Part shown: positions 9,673 through 21,005 of the stretch, piece by piece
Position numbering within the stretch: position 1 is the first letter of the stretch
How the letters are laid out: each line of letters begins with the position of its first letter
Assembly (NCBI GenBank): GCA_029204225.1
Contig: MU835006.1
Coordinates: forward strand, 1 to 42,587
Direction: 5' to 3'
Source of the DNA: Diphasiastrum complanatum
Lineage: Eukaryota > Streptophyta > Lycopodiopsida > Lycopodiales > Lycopodiaceae
Length of the DNA: 42,587 bases
Program-made: the position numbers and the translations under genes
Notes under the pieces: generated by a model
Seen by the model: the letters and a program-made list of their open reading frames with translations, nothing else
The model's database searches: none
What the model was told of the DNA's origin: nothing

Positions 9673-10354
9673 TATAAAAATTACAGCAAATAAGGATCCT
9701 AAAACACTTGAAATGATGAGGGAAACAATAGATTATGATTTCATAAGATTAGCACAAGTTGAACCATCAAAATCCATCAAAAATCTATGTTTGAACCTCA
9801 CTAAATGGCCCAAATCCTTGAAGAAGGCTTCACACGTGTGCAAGTATGTCCTCCCACAGTCTGAGTACTGTACACCAGACCTACATTCAATCCTATAATC
9901 ATTAGTAATCACAAGTACTCAAACAATTATGAACATAGAGAGCATTTGCACCATTATGAGAGAAAAAACATGAAATTGCTTGATTGATTTTGGTGAGATA
10001 TCATCACCTATATATACATGATCCATCACGGTTTTGGGCAGGTATGATTAGCCCTAAACCTATCGCTAATGCTAATTTTGGTGGATCTTTCATCCCTACC
10101 AAGTTAGGGTTGGAATCTTGGAGATCCCTCAACAATGCAAAAATTACCAAAAATAGCTCCTATTTTTTCTCCCTTGTATCTAAGCATAATTTGGACTCAT
10201 TCCAAAGGTTCTAACACTTAGGTCTACTTGATAACATCCTTGTGAATGGAATCCTATGTTATTTGGCACGTGTGACAAGCCACATCATGACCATCTAACT
10301 ATTTACAAGTCATATGACCAAAACTAGTCAAGCTAGAATTGTGAATTTTTAACA
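9673..10354 (-). repeat. 3' LTR of Copia copy B
   Basis: It is 682 bases, ending AATTTTTAACA next to the polypurine tract. The outer end reads TATAAAAATT on the plus strand where the 5' LTR has TGTAAAAATT, so the terminal CA of the element is TA here. It carries CACACGTGTG at 9831-9840. Confidence 0.95.
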
Positions 10355-10365
10355 CTCCTCCTCAC
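10355..10365 (-). other. Polypurine tract of copy B
   Basis: On the minus strand GTGAGGAGGAG directly precedes the 3' LTR start TGTTAAAAATT. It is the expected plus-strand primer. Copy C has the same tract at 16287-16297. Confidence 0.85.
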
Positions 10366-10368
10366 TAT

Positions 10369-13300
10369 CTAGCTTGGTTCAATCATTGCTTTACTAATCA
10401 CTCCAAGTGATGATCTGAACTTCATAAAAGGTGTCTTTTGAAGTGGTTTAGTAAGTAGATCAGCTACACATTCATTGCTTGGAACATGCTCCAAAGCAAT
10501 CTCCTTGGCTTGCACCATTTCTCTCACAAAGTGATGGCATATCTCAATGTGCTTAGATCTTGCATGGAAGATTGGGTTAGATGCAAGGTGTTGGGCTGAT
10601 ATATTGTCATTGTAGATGATTGGTGCCTCCTCTGAATCCATGATCTTTAGTTCCACCAATAATCTCTTGATCCAAAGTACCTCCTTTGTAGTGGTTGTCA
10701 AAGCTTTGTACTCGGCCTCGGTTGAAGATAGAGATATAGTTTCTTGCTTTTTTGAAAGCCATGAAACCACACCTTCTCCTATGAAAGTTGAATAGGCACT
10801 TGTTGATTTCCTATCCCTCTTGTCCCCTGCAAAATCTGAATCACTAAATGCATGAAGGTTAATCACATCTCCTCTATATAGAATCCCAAAATCCAATGTA
10901 CCCGAGATGTATCTTAGAATCCTCTTAGCCTTTTTCCAATGGATATTCAATGGCTTTTGCATGGATTGGCTCAACCTACATACACTAAAGCTAAGATCTG
11001 GTCTAGTTATAGTGATCCACATGAAGGAACCTATAAGTTGCCTAAACAAAGTGACGTCCATTAAGGATCTTTCATCATCTTCATTTGGCACTTTTACATC
11101 TTGCTCCATTGGTGTGTCAACACTTTTGCATACTTCCATCTTAAACTTCTTCAAAAGACTTTGAGCATAGTTTACTTGACTTATAAAGATAAAATCAGAC
11201 CTACTAAGTACTTCTATGCCTAAGATGAAGTGAAGACACCCTAGATCTACCATCTTGAACTCTAAGGATAGATCTATCTTGATTTTTTCAATACCATCAA
11301 CACTATTTCCACTAATGATGATGTCATCTACATAAATGAGTAAAAGTACAATACCAACATCATCAAACTTAATGTAAAGAGTGGGATCATATTCACTTTG
11401 AACAAAAGAAAGTGAAATAAGATAGCAATGTAGTCTTGAATTCCAAGATCTCGAGGCTTGCTTCAAGCCATAGATGCTTCTTTGGAGATGGCATACTTTG
11501 TTCTCCATTCCATGCTTGATGAACCCTTGTGGCTGCTCCATATAGATATCCTCTTCCAAAAAACCATTCAAAAAAGCATTAGAGACATCCATTTGACATA
11601 GAATCCATCCAAAATGTGATGCAAGTGCAATGATTAGCGTTATTGTGACCATCTTGGCCACGGGTGCAAAAGTTTCCTCATAGTCTATCCCTTTCTCTTG
11701 AGCATAACCTTTTGCAACTAATCTTGCTTTATGTTTGTTAACACTCCCATTTGCATTCAACTTAAGCTTGAAGACCCACTTGCATCCTATTACATTCCTT
11801 TGAGGTCTCTCAACAAGCAACCAAGTTTCATTCTCAATCAAGGCATCATACTCATCCAACATAGCTTTATACCATTCTTTGGAGTTCAATGCATCTTCAA
11901 CATTAGACGGTTCTTCAAAACTAGATAAAGCATAAGAAGTGGATGAGATACCCTCAACTTGCTATCCTTTGCCTTGATATGTGAGCCTTGATGGCTCCAC
12001 TTTTGCCCTTGAAGATCTCCTTGGTGTGATAGGTGGGTTTGGTGCTTGCTCCTCCATGAGCTCCTCCTCAAAACCAAGATCTTGCTCCTCGGCCATCTTC
12101 TTCTTGATTGTTGGAGCACTTGGGCCTTCTTCAAGCATATGCATATGATGTTCATCAAAGATGACATCCCTTGAAACAACAAATTTGTTCAAGGATGGGA
12201 GATAGACTTTGTAGCCCTTGCTTGAGCTTGCATATCCAAGCATGATCCCTCTTGTGGAAGATGGATCCTCCTTGGTTCTTGTTTCCAATGGCACATGCAC
12301 ATAACATATACACCCAAAAACTTTCAAGTGATTAAGATTGGGTTTCTTTCCATACAACATCTCATAAGGAGTTTTGCCTTCAATTGCTTTGCAAGACACC
12401 CTATTCATCAAGTAGTTTGCACATACAAGAGACTCACCCCAAAAGGATTTGGGCAAACAAGCATCTAATCTTAAAGCCTTAGAACATTCACATAATGTTC
12501 TATTCCTTCTTTCAGCAACTCCATTTTGTTGAGGAGTGTAAGGACAAGAAGTCTCTTTCTTGATCCCTTCCCCCTCACAAAAGGCCTTGAACTCATTGGA
12601 GATGAATTCTCCACCATTGTCACTTCTAAGAATCTTGATGCTATGATTATGATGCTATTCCACAAACAACTTTAACTTTACAAAAGTATCAAATACTTGA
12701 AACTTGAAAGAAAGTAAGAACACCCAACAGTATCTTGAGTAGTCATCAATGAAGGTTAAAAACATGGATGAACCTCCATTAGATTTGGTGCTAGCAATGT
12801 GCACATCCGAGTGTATGAGTTCAAGAGGATGAGATGACTTTGTGATGGAGTTAGGAAACACCTTCTTATGTGCCTTGGATAAGGCACAAGCTTCACAAAC
12901 CTTGTCTTCCTTCCCAATAGACCTTGGTAGGCCTAAAGCATACTCCTCCTTGATCATAGCCTCCATGGAACCCGAGTTGACATGTCCAAGTCTTTTGTGC
13001 CATAAAGTAAAGGTAGATATCTTGCTCTTCTCGGCCAACATGACAACATTAGTATCCACAAATGCATCCAACTTATAAAGTTTGCCAAGTCTAGTGCCCT
13101 TAGCCACTATCTTACCCTTCTTCTTGATGAAACATTCATTTGAAGAAAAGTCAACATTGAAACCATTGTCTACCATTTGGCCAACACTTAGTAGATTCTT
13201 TGTTATTGTAGGAATGTACAAAACACCTTCTATGTTGATCTTTTTGGAAGATCCTAAGCAAAGGGGAATGCTACCAACTCCTTCAATCTTACAAGCTTCA

Positions 13301-14262
13301 TCATTTGCTGTATAGATAGACTTTATAGGTCCATCATAAGATAAGAGAGAAGAGAAAAACTCCCTTTTACTAGTCATGTGTGAACTAGCACCCGAGTCAA
13401 TCCACCAAGGATCTTCTCCTTTGAAGCTTGTTGAAGAAAATATGGACATCATGAGAGAGTCATCATGTGAACTCTCCTCCTCCTCCTCTTTGCTCATGTT
13501 GGCTTGTCTTTGATCTTGCTTCCTCTTGAAGCATTCCGAGGCATAATGCCCCATCTTGCTACAATAGTAGCACTTCACCTTTGATTTGTCCTTCTTGACT
13601 TTGGTGGTTGATGGAGATGCCTTTGAGGGTCCTTCTTGATCCTCAAGCTTTGTAGACTTCTTGAATGTTGATCCTTTGTCTTTGGACTTGCCTTTGCCTT
13701 TGGTGAAGAGAGCTTGGTCATCTCCACCTTGGATGGAAAGCCTATCCATCCTCTCTTGCATTTGGCTCCTTCTTGATTCCTCTGCCATGAGTGTGCCTTG
13801 GAGTTCTTCAAGTATGGGTAGCTTACCCATAATTGCATATCCCTGAACCAAATTGTCAAATTCAAAGCTTAGTCCATTCAATATGAGTTGAACAAGCTCT
13901 TCATCCTTGATAGGATCACCTATAAAGGCTAGCTCTTTGTTCAATTCCTTTACTTTAGTTTGGTTCTTGGATTCATAGACCTTTTGCAAAGTCTCCCAAG
14001 CATCTTGAGCTGAAGTGCAATCTCCTACCTCTCTTAAGAGTTCATTTGCAACATTCATTTTTATGCAATGTAGTGCAACATTGCACCTCTTGATGTATTT
14101 GGCTTTTTCTTGAGGATGAATAGGTTCACCCTCCTTACCATTTACAATTTCCATCAGATCTTGCATGATCATGATGGATTCCATTCTAACTTTCCATATG
14201 GAATAGTTAGTTTTGTTGAGCCTTTCATTAGTATCCAAAAGATATGCATTTATAGATGCCAT
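10369..14262 (-). pseudogene. Copia Gag-Pol polyprotein, copy B (two amber stops)
   Basis: The polyprotein starts at ATG 14262. Gag, knuckle, protease and the first half of integrase are open to the amber at 12657-12655. The rest of integrase follows in the same frame to the amber at 11964-11962. RT-RNase H then runs open for 506 residues from 11889 to 10369, including YVDD and the DSDFAGD RNase H motif. The first amber is shared with copy A and absent from C; the second is shared by all three. Like C it lacks 25 gag residues that A has. Confidence 0.93.
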
Positions 14263-15060
14263 CTAGTCTCCTAATCAAGGACTTGACACAAATGAAGGTT
14301 ACTTCTATTGATTTGATTGAAGGTCTACCTTATCCCACTTCTTAGGGACCTGAAAAGATCAGTAATCGACTTCCTATAAAGATCTAAGAATGATCTGTAA
14401 CAAAATCAAATCATAGAATACTAGAAACAATGCACTTGCTTGATTGAAGTAGACAATACTAGTAGAATTGCCCCTCTTTCTATAAAGAACATTAAAGCTT
14501 CCAAATGATCTGATCAAGAGTGAATTTCAGCAACCTAATATACTTCCAAAATCACTTGTAAAAGATCTAAATGGAACTTAATGAGGATGCAACACAATCT
14601 ACGATCCAATCACAAGCAAAAAATGATCAAAATTGATGAAAAATTGATCTAATTTGGTGCATAAGTCAAGCAATGGTTGGACTGAACCTAAATCACTTTA
14701 GGAGGTGTCTACTACACCTTATAACAGCCTTGAAGAGTCCCCAAAACTCTGATCTTCCCTCTCCTTGAATGCTAGAAAGCCTTCTCTATGAAATCACCTC
14801 CAAAACTCGCTTAGAAATCAATGCTTGGAGCAAGCAAAACTTGCTATCTTGGTAATGTGAATTGAATTCAACTTTTCCTCTGGTTTTAGACACCTAAACA
14901 CCTGCAAATGAAGTCACACAACACCAATCTCCAATGTATTTGACTCACTTTGAGTTCTAGAATCAATACTAGATGCTAAGATCCAATCTACACAAGATTT
15001 AGATCAAAAATTGTGATCAAATTGAATGAAAACCAAGGATTTAGCTCATTTCAGCCTTAA
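14263..15060 (-). other. Copia copy B leader, no gene
   Basis: About 800 bases, nearly identical to the leaders of A and C, with no ORF of coding character. Confidence 0.8.
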
Positions 15061-15073
15061 GGCTCTGATACCA
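15061..15073 (-). other. Primer binding site of copy B
   Basis: TGGTATCAGAGCC on the minus strand, the intact initiator tRNA-Met type site, directly adjoining the 5' LTR. Confidence 0.92.
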
Positions 15074-15604
15074 TGTAAAAATTACAGCAAATAAGGATCC
15101 TAAAACACTTGAAATGATGAGGGAAACAATAGATTATGATTTCATAAGATTAGCACAAGTTGAACCATCAAAATCCATCAAAAATCTATGCTTGAACCTC
15201 ACTAAATGGCCCAAATCCTTGAAGAAGGCTTCACACGTGTGAAAGTACGGCTCCCCACAGTCTGAGTACTGTACACCAGACCTACATTCAATCCTATAAT
15301 CATTAGTAATCACAAGTACTCAAACAATTATGAACATAGAGAGCAATTGCATCATTATGAGAGAAAAAACATGAAATTGCTTGATTGATTTTGGTGAGAT
15401 ATCATCACCTATATATACATGATCCATCATGGTTTTGGGTAGGTATGAGTAGCCCTAAACCTATCCCTAATGCTAATTTTGGTGGATCTTTCATCCCTAC
15501 CAAGTTAGGGTTGTAATCTTGGAGATCCCTCAACAATGCAAAAATTACCAAAAATAGCTCCTATTTTTTCTCTCTTGTATCTAAGCATAATTTGGACTCA
15601 TTCC
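15074..15604 (-). repeat. 5' LTR of Copia B, first part (split by copy C)
   Basis: 531 bases from TGTAAAAATT to GGACTCATTCC. The remaining 151 bases lie at 21693-21843 beyond copy C. 531 + 151 = 682, the exact LTR length of the family. Confidence 0.95.
15600..15604. repeat. Target site duplication ATTCC, left copy (Copia C)
   Basis: ATTCC ends the first LTR part and is repeated at 21688-21692 after the right end of copy C. The intact LTRs have a single ATTCC at this position. Confidence 0.95.
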
Positions 15605-16286
15605 TATAAAAATTACAGCAAATAAGGATCCTAAAACACTTGAAATGATGAGGGAAACAATATATTATGATTTCATAAGATTAGCACAAGTTGAACCATC
15701 AAAATCCATCAAAAATCTATGCTTGAACCTCACTAAATGGCCCAAATCCTTGAAGAAGGCTTCACACTTGTGAAAGTACGGCCTCCCACAGTCTGAGTAC
15801 TGTACACCAGACCTACATTCAATCCTATAATCATTAGTAATCACAAGTACTCAAACAATTATGAACATAGAGAGCAATTGCACCATTATGAGAGAAAAAA
15901 CATGAAATTTCTTGATTGATTTTGGTGAGATATCATCACCTATATATACATGATCCATCACGGTTTTGGGCAGGTATGAGTAGCCCTAAACCTATCCCTA
16001 ATGCTAATTTTGGTGGATCTTTCATCCCTACCAAGTTAGGGTTGGAATCTTGGAGATCCCTCAACAATGCAAAAATTACCAAAAATAGCTCCTATTTTTT
16101 CTCCCTTGTATCTAAGCATAATTTGGACTCATTCCAAAGGTTCTAACACTTAGGTCTACTTGAGAACATCCTTATTAATGGAATCCTATGCTATTTGGCA
16201 CGTGTGACAAGCCACATCATGACCATCTAACTATTTACAAGTCATATGACCAAAACTAGTCAAGCTAGAATTGTGAATTTTTAACA
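15605..16286 (-). repeat. 3' LTR of Copia copy C
   Basis: 682 bases. As in copy B, the outer terminus reads TATAAAAATT instead of TGTAAAAATT. The palindrome of the other LTRs is changed to TTCACACTTGTGAA here. Confidence 0.95.
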
Positions 16287-16297
16287 CTCCTCCTCAC
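16287..16297 (-). other. Polypurine tract of copy C
   Basis: GTGAGGAGGAG on the minus strand, directly before the 3' LTR. Confidence 0.85.
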
Positions 16298-16300
16298 TAT

Positions 16301-17821
16301 CTAGCTTGGTTCAATCATTGCTTTACTAATCACTCCAAGTGATGATCTGAACTTCATAAAAGGTGTCTTTTGAAGTGGTTTAGTAAGTAGATCAGCTACA
16401 CATTCATTGCTTGGAACATGCTCCAAAGCAATCTCCTTGGCTTGCACCATTTCTCTCACAAAGTGATGGCATATCTCAATGTGCTTAGATCTTGCATGGA
16501 AGATTGGGTTAGATGCAAGGTGTTGGGCTGATATATTGTCATTGTAGATGATTGGTGCCTCCTCTGAATCCATGATCTTTAGTTCCACCAATAATCTCTT
16601 GATCCAAAGTACCTCCTTTGTAGTGGTTGTCAAAGCTTTGTACTCAGCCTCAGTTGAAGATAGAGATATAGTTTCTTGTTTTTTTGAAAGCCATGAAACC
16701 ACACCTTCTCCTATGAAAGTTGAATAGGCACTTGTTGATTTCCTATCCCTCTTGTCCCCTGCAAAATCTGAATCACTAAATGCATGAAGGTTAATCACAT
16801 CTCCTCTATATAGAATCCCAAAATCCAATGTACCCGAGATGTATCTTAGAATCCTCTTAGCCTTTTTCCAATGGATATTCAATGGCTTTTGCATGGATTG
16901 GCTCAACCTACATACACTAAAGCTAAGATCTGGTCTAGTTATAGTGATCCACATTAAGGAACCTATAAGTTGCCTAAACAAAGTGATGTCCATGAAGGAT
17001 CTTTCATCATCTTCATTTGGCACTTTTACATCTTGCTCCATTGGTGTGTCAACACTTTTGCATACTTCCATCTTAAACTTCTTCAAAAGACTTTGAGCAT
17101 AGTTTACTTGACTTATAAAGATAAAATCAGACCCTCTAAGTACTTCTATGCCTAAGATGAAGTGAAGACACCCTAGATCTACCATTTTGAATTCTAAGGA
17201 TAGATCTATCTTGATTTTTTCAATGCCATCAACACTATTTCCACTAATGATGATGTCATCTACATAAATGAGTAAAAGTACAATACCAACATCATCAAAC
17301 TTAATGTAAAGAGTGGGATCATATTCACTTTGAACAAAAGAAAGTGAAATAAGATAGCAATGTAGTCTTGAATTCCAAGATCTCGAGGCTTGCTTCAAGC
17401 CATAGATGCTTCTTTGGAGATGGCATACTTTGTTCTCCATTCCATGCTTGATGAACCCTTGTGGCTGCTCCATATAGATATCCTCTTCCAAAAAACCATT
17501 CAAGAAAGCATTAGAGACATCCATTTGACATAGAATCCATCCAAAATGTGATGCAAGTGCAATGATTAGTCTTATTGTGACCATCTTGGCCACGGGTGCA
17601 AAAGTTTTCTCATAGTCTATCCCTCTCTCTTGAGCATAACCTTTTGCAACTAATCTTGCTTTATGTTTGTTAACACTCCCATTTGCATTCAACTTAAGCT
17701 TGAAGACCCACTTGCATCCTATTACATTCCTTTGAGGTCTCTCAACAAGCAACCAAGTTTCATTCTCAATCAAGGCATCATACTCATCCAACATAGCTTT
17801 ATACCATTCTTTGGAGTTCAA
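16301..17821 (-). CDS. Copia reverse transcriptase-RNase H region of copy C Pol
   Basis: 506 open codons in the same frame as the upstream gag-integrase ORF, separated from it only by the amber at 17896-17894. RT shows the conserved stretches KARLVAKGYAQ, QMDVSNAFLNG and YGLKQASRSW, and the catalytic YVDD at residues 186-189. RNase H shows DSDFAGDK near 350-356 and SSTEAEY near 389-394, and the end carries ADLLTKPL. The enzyme copies element RNA into DNA and removes the RNA strand inside virus-like particles. The ATG at 17821 is probably not a real start; RT would be made as part of Gag-Pol. Confidence 0.93.
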   Translation of the reverse strand: MNSKEWYKAMLDEYDALIENETWLLVERPQRNVIGCKWVFKLKLNANGSVNKHKARLVAKGYAQERGIDYEKTFAPVAKMVTIRLIIALASHFGWILCQMDVSNAFLNGFLEEDIYMEQPQGFIKHGMENKVCHLQRSIYGLKQASRSWNSRLHCYLISLSFVQSEYDPTLYIKFDDVGIVLLLIYVDDIIISGNSVDGIEKIKIDLSLEFKMVDLGCLHFILGIEVLRGSDFIFISQVNYAQSLLKKFKMEVCKSVDTPMEQDVKVPNEDDERSFMDITLFRQLIGSLMWITITRPDLSFSVCRLSQSMQKPLNIHWKKAKRILRYISGTLDFGILYRGDVINLHAFSDSDFAGDKRDRKSTSAYSTFIGEGVVSWLSKKQETISLSSTEAEYKALTTTTKEVLWIKRLLVELKIMDSEEAPIIYNDNISAQHLASNPIFHARSKHIEICHHFVREMVQAKEIALEHVPSNECVADLLTKPLQKTPFMKFRSSLGVISKAMIEPS

Positions 17822-17893
17822 TGCATCTTCAACATTAGACGGTTCTTCAAAACTAGATAAAGCATAAGAAGTGGATGAGATACCCTCAACTTG

Positions 17894-20194
17894 CTATCCT
17901 TTGCCTTGATATGTGAGCCTTGATGGCTCCACTTTTGCCCTTGAAGATCTCCTTGGTGTGATAGGTGGGTTTGGTGCTTGCTCCTCCATGAGCTCCTCCT
18001 CAAAACCAAGATCTTGCTCCTCGGCCATCTTCTTCTTGATTGTTGGAGCACTTGAGCCTTCTTCAAGCATATGCATATGATGTTCATCAAAGATGACATC
18101 CCTTGAAACAACAAATTTGTTCAAGGATGGGAGATAGACTTTGTAGCCCTTGCTTGAGCTTGCATATCCAAGCATGATCCCTCTTGTGGAAGATGGATCC
18201 TCCTTGGTTCTTGTTTCCAATGGCACATGCACATAACATATACACTCAAAAACTTTCAAGTGATTAATATTGGGTTTCTTTCCATACAACATCTCATAAG
18301 GAGTTTTGCCTTCAATTGCTTTGCAAGACACCCTATTCATCAAGTAGTTTGCACATACAAGAGACTCACCCCAAAAGGATTTGGGCAAACAAGCATCTAA
18401 TCTTAAAGCCTTAGAACATTCACATAATGTTCTATTCCTTCTTTCAGCAACTCCATTTTGTTGAGGAGTGTAAGGACAAGAAGTCTCTTTCTTGATCCCT
18501 TCCCCCTCACAAAAGGCCTTGAACTCATTGGAGATGAATTCTCCACCATTGTCACTTCTAAGAATCTTGATGCTATGATTATGATGCTTTTCCACAAACA
18601 ACTTTAACTTTACAAAAGTATCAAATACTTGAAACTTGAAAGAAAGTAAGAACACCCAACAGTATCTTGAGTAGTCATCAATGAAGGTTAAAAACATGGA
18701 TGAACCTCCATTAGATTTGGTGCTAGCAATGTTCACATCCGAGTGTATGAGTTCAAGAGGATGAGATGACTTTGTGATGGAGTTAGGAAACACCTTCTTA
18801 TGTGCCTTGGATAAGGCACAAGCTTCACAAACCTTGTCTTCCTTCCCAATAGACCTTGGTAGGCCTAAAGCATACTCCTCCTTGATCATAGCCTCCATGG
18901 AACCCGAGTTGACATGTCCAAGTCTTTTGTGCCATAAAGTAAAGGTAGATATCTTGCCCTTCTCGGCCAACATGACAACATTAGTATCCACAAATGCATC
19001 CAGCTTATAAAGTTTGCCAAGTCTAGTGCCCTTAGCCACTATCTTACCCTTCTTCTTGATGAAACATTCATTTGAAGAAAAGTCAACATTGAAACCATTG
19101 TCTACCATTTGGCCAACACTTAGTAGATTCTTTGTTATTGTAGGAATGTACAAAACACCTTCTATGTTGATCTTTTTGGAAGATCCTAAGCAAAGGGGAA
19201 TGCTACCAACTCCTTCAATCTTACAAGCTTCATCATTTGTTGTATAGATAGACTTTATAGGTCCATCATAAGATAAGAGAGAAGAGAAAAACTCCCTTTT
19301 ACTAGTCATGTGTGAACTAGCACCCGAGTCAATCCACCAAGGATCTTCTCCTTTGAAGCTTGTTGAAGAAAATATGGACATCATGAGAGAGTCCTCATGT
19401 GAACTCTCCTCCTCCTCCTCTTTGCTCATGTTGGCTTGGCTTTGATCTTGCTTCCTCTTGAAGCATTCCGAGGCATAATGCCCCATCTTGCTACAATAGT
19501 AGCACTTCACCTTTGATTTGTCCTTCTTGACTTTGGTGGTTGATGGAGATGCCTTTGGGGGTCCTTCTTGATCCTCAAGCTTTGTAGACTTCTTGAATAT
19601 TGATCCTTTGTCTTTGGACTTGCCTTTGCCTTTGGTGAAGAGAGGTTGGTCATCTCCACCTTGGATGGAAAGCCTATCCATCCTCTCTTGCATTTGGCTC
19701 CTTCTTGATTCCTCGGCCATGAGTGTGCCTTGGAGTTCTTCAAGTATGGGTAGCTTACCCATAATTGCATATCCCTGAACCAAATTGTCAAATTCAAAGC
19801 TTAGTCCATTCAATATGAGTTGAACAAGCTCTTCATCCTTGATAGGATCACCTATAAAGGCTAGCTCTTTGTTCAATTCCTTTACTTTAGTTTGGTTCTT
19901 GGATTCATAGACCTTTTGCAAAGTCTCCCAAGCATCTTGAGCTGAAGTGCAATCTCCTACCTCTCTTAAGAGTTCATTTGCAACATTCATTTTTATGCAA
20001 TGTAGTGCAACATTGCACCTCTTGATGTATTTGGCTTTTTCTTGAGGATGAATAGGTTCACCCTCCTTACCATTTACAATTTCCATCAGATCTTGCATGA
20101 TCATGATAGATTCCATTCTAACTTTCCATATGGAATAGTTAGTTTTGTTGAGCCTTTCATTAGTATCCAATAGATATGCATTTATAGATGCCAT
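17894..20194 (-). CDS. Copia Gag-protease-integrase region of copy C
   Basis: 766 codons from ATG 20194 to amber 17896. Gag (UBN2/gag-polypeptide type) covers residues 1-225. The knuckle CYYCSKMGHYASEC is at 231-244, the aspartic protease DSG at 289-291 and the pre-integrase HKRLGH region near 422. The integrase triad is D486, D548 and E584, the last pair 35 residues apart. A Lys/Glu-rich integrase tail ends in YQGKG. It is the only uninterrupted copy of this ORF in the window: A and B have an amber where C has Lys in KLFVEKHHN. It stops before RT in the same frame, so a full Pol needs readthrough of UAG CAA or help from another copy. Confidence 0.95.
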   Translation of the reverse strand: MASINAYLLDTNERLNKTNYSIWKVRMESIMIMQDLMEIVNGKEGEPIHPQEKAKYIKRCNVALHCIKMNVANELLREVGDCTSAQDAWETLQKVYESKNQTKVKELNKELAFIGDPIKDEELVQLILNGLSFEFDNLVQGYAIMGKLPILEELQGTLMAEESRRSQMQERMDRLSIQGGDDQPLFTKGKGKSKDKGSIFKKSTKLEDQEGPPKASPSTTKVKKDKSKVKCYYCSKMGHYASECFKRKQDQSQANMSKEEEEESSHEDSLMMSIFSSTSFKGEDPWWIDSGASSHMTSKREFFSSLLSYDGPIKSIYTTNDEACKIEGVGSIPLCLGSSKKINIEGVLYIPTITKNLLSVGQMVDNGFNVDFSSNECFIKKKGKIVAKGTRLGKLYKLDAFVDTNVVMLAEKGKISTFTLWHKRLGHVNSGSMEAMIKEEYALGLPRSIGKEDKVCEACALSKAHKKVFPNSITKSSHPLELIHSDVNIASTKSNGGSSMFLTFIDDYSRYCWVFLLSFKFQVFDTFVKLKLFVEKHHNHSIKILRSDNGGEFISNEFKAFCEGEGIKKETSCPYTPQQNGVAERRNRTLCECSKALRLDACLPKSFWGESLVCANYLMNRVSCKAIEGKTPYEMLYGKKPNINHLKVFECICYVHVPLETRTKEDPSSTRGIMLGYASSSKGYKVYLPSLNKFVVSRDVIFDEHHMHMLEEGSSAPTIKKKMAEEQDLGFEEELMEEQAPNPPITPRRSSRAKVEPSRLTYQGKG

Positions 20195-20992
20195 CTAGTC
20201 TCCTAATCAAGGACTTGACACAAATGAAGGTTACTTCTATTGATTTGATTGAAGGTCTACCTTATCCCACTTCTTAGGGACCTGAAAAGATCAGTAATAG
20301 ACTTCCTATAAAGATCTAAGAATGATCTGTAACAAAATCAAATCATAGAATACTAGAAACAATGCACTTGCTTGATTGAAGTAGACAATACTAGTAGAAT
20401 TGCCCCTCTTTCTATAAAGAACATTAAAGCTTCCAAATGATCTGATCAAGAGTGAATTTCAGCAACCTAATATACTTCCAAAATCACTTGTAAAAGATCT
20501 AAATGGAACTTAATGAGGATGCAACACAATCTACTATGCAATCACAAGCAAAAAATGATCAAAATTGATGAAAAATTGATCTAATTTGGTGCATAAGTCA
20601 AGCAATGGTTGGACTGAACCTAAATCACTTTAGGAGGTGTCTACTACACCTTAGAACAGCCTTGAAGAGTCCCCAAAACTCTGATCTTCCCTCTCCTTGA
20701 ATTCTAGAAAGCCTTCTCTATGAAATCACCTCCAAAACTCGCTTAGAAATCAATGCTTGGAGCAAGCAAAACTTGCTATCTTGGTAATGTGAATTGAATT
20801 CAACTTTGCCTCTGGTTTTAGACACCTAAACACCTGCAAATGAAGTCACACAACACCAATCTCCAATGTATTTGACTCACTTTGAGTTCTAGAATCAATA
20901 CTAGATGCTAAGATCCAATCTACACAAGATTTAGATCAAAAATTGTGATCAAATTGAATGCAAACCAAGGATTTAGCTCATTTCAGCCTTTA
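20195..20992 (-). other. Copia copy C leader, no gene
   Basis: About 800 bases matching the leaders of A and B. Nothing else is recognisable. Confidence 0.8.
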
Positions 20993-21005
20993 GGCTCTGA
21001 TACCA
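20993..21005 (-). other. Primer binding site of copy C
   Basis: TGGTATCAGAGCC on the minus strand, intact. Confidence 0.92.

Larger units (their letters stand above)
9673..15604 (-). mobile_element. Copia copy B, main part (outer element of the nest)
   Basis: This minus-strand element spans 9673-15604 plus 21693-21843. It has a 3' LTR on the left, PPT, Gag-Pol, leader and PBS, and a 5' LTR on the right that is split by copy C. Without C its length is about 6.08 kb. By hand count its two LTRs differ at about 20 of 682 positions, roughly twice the difference between the LTRs of C, which fits B being older. Confidence 0.95.
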
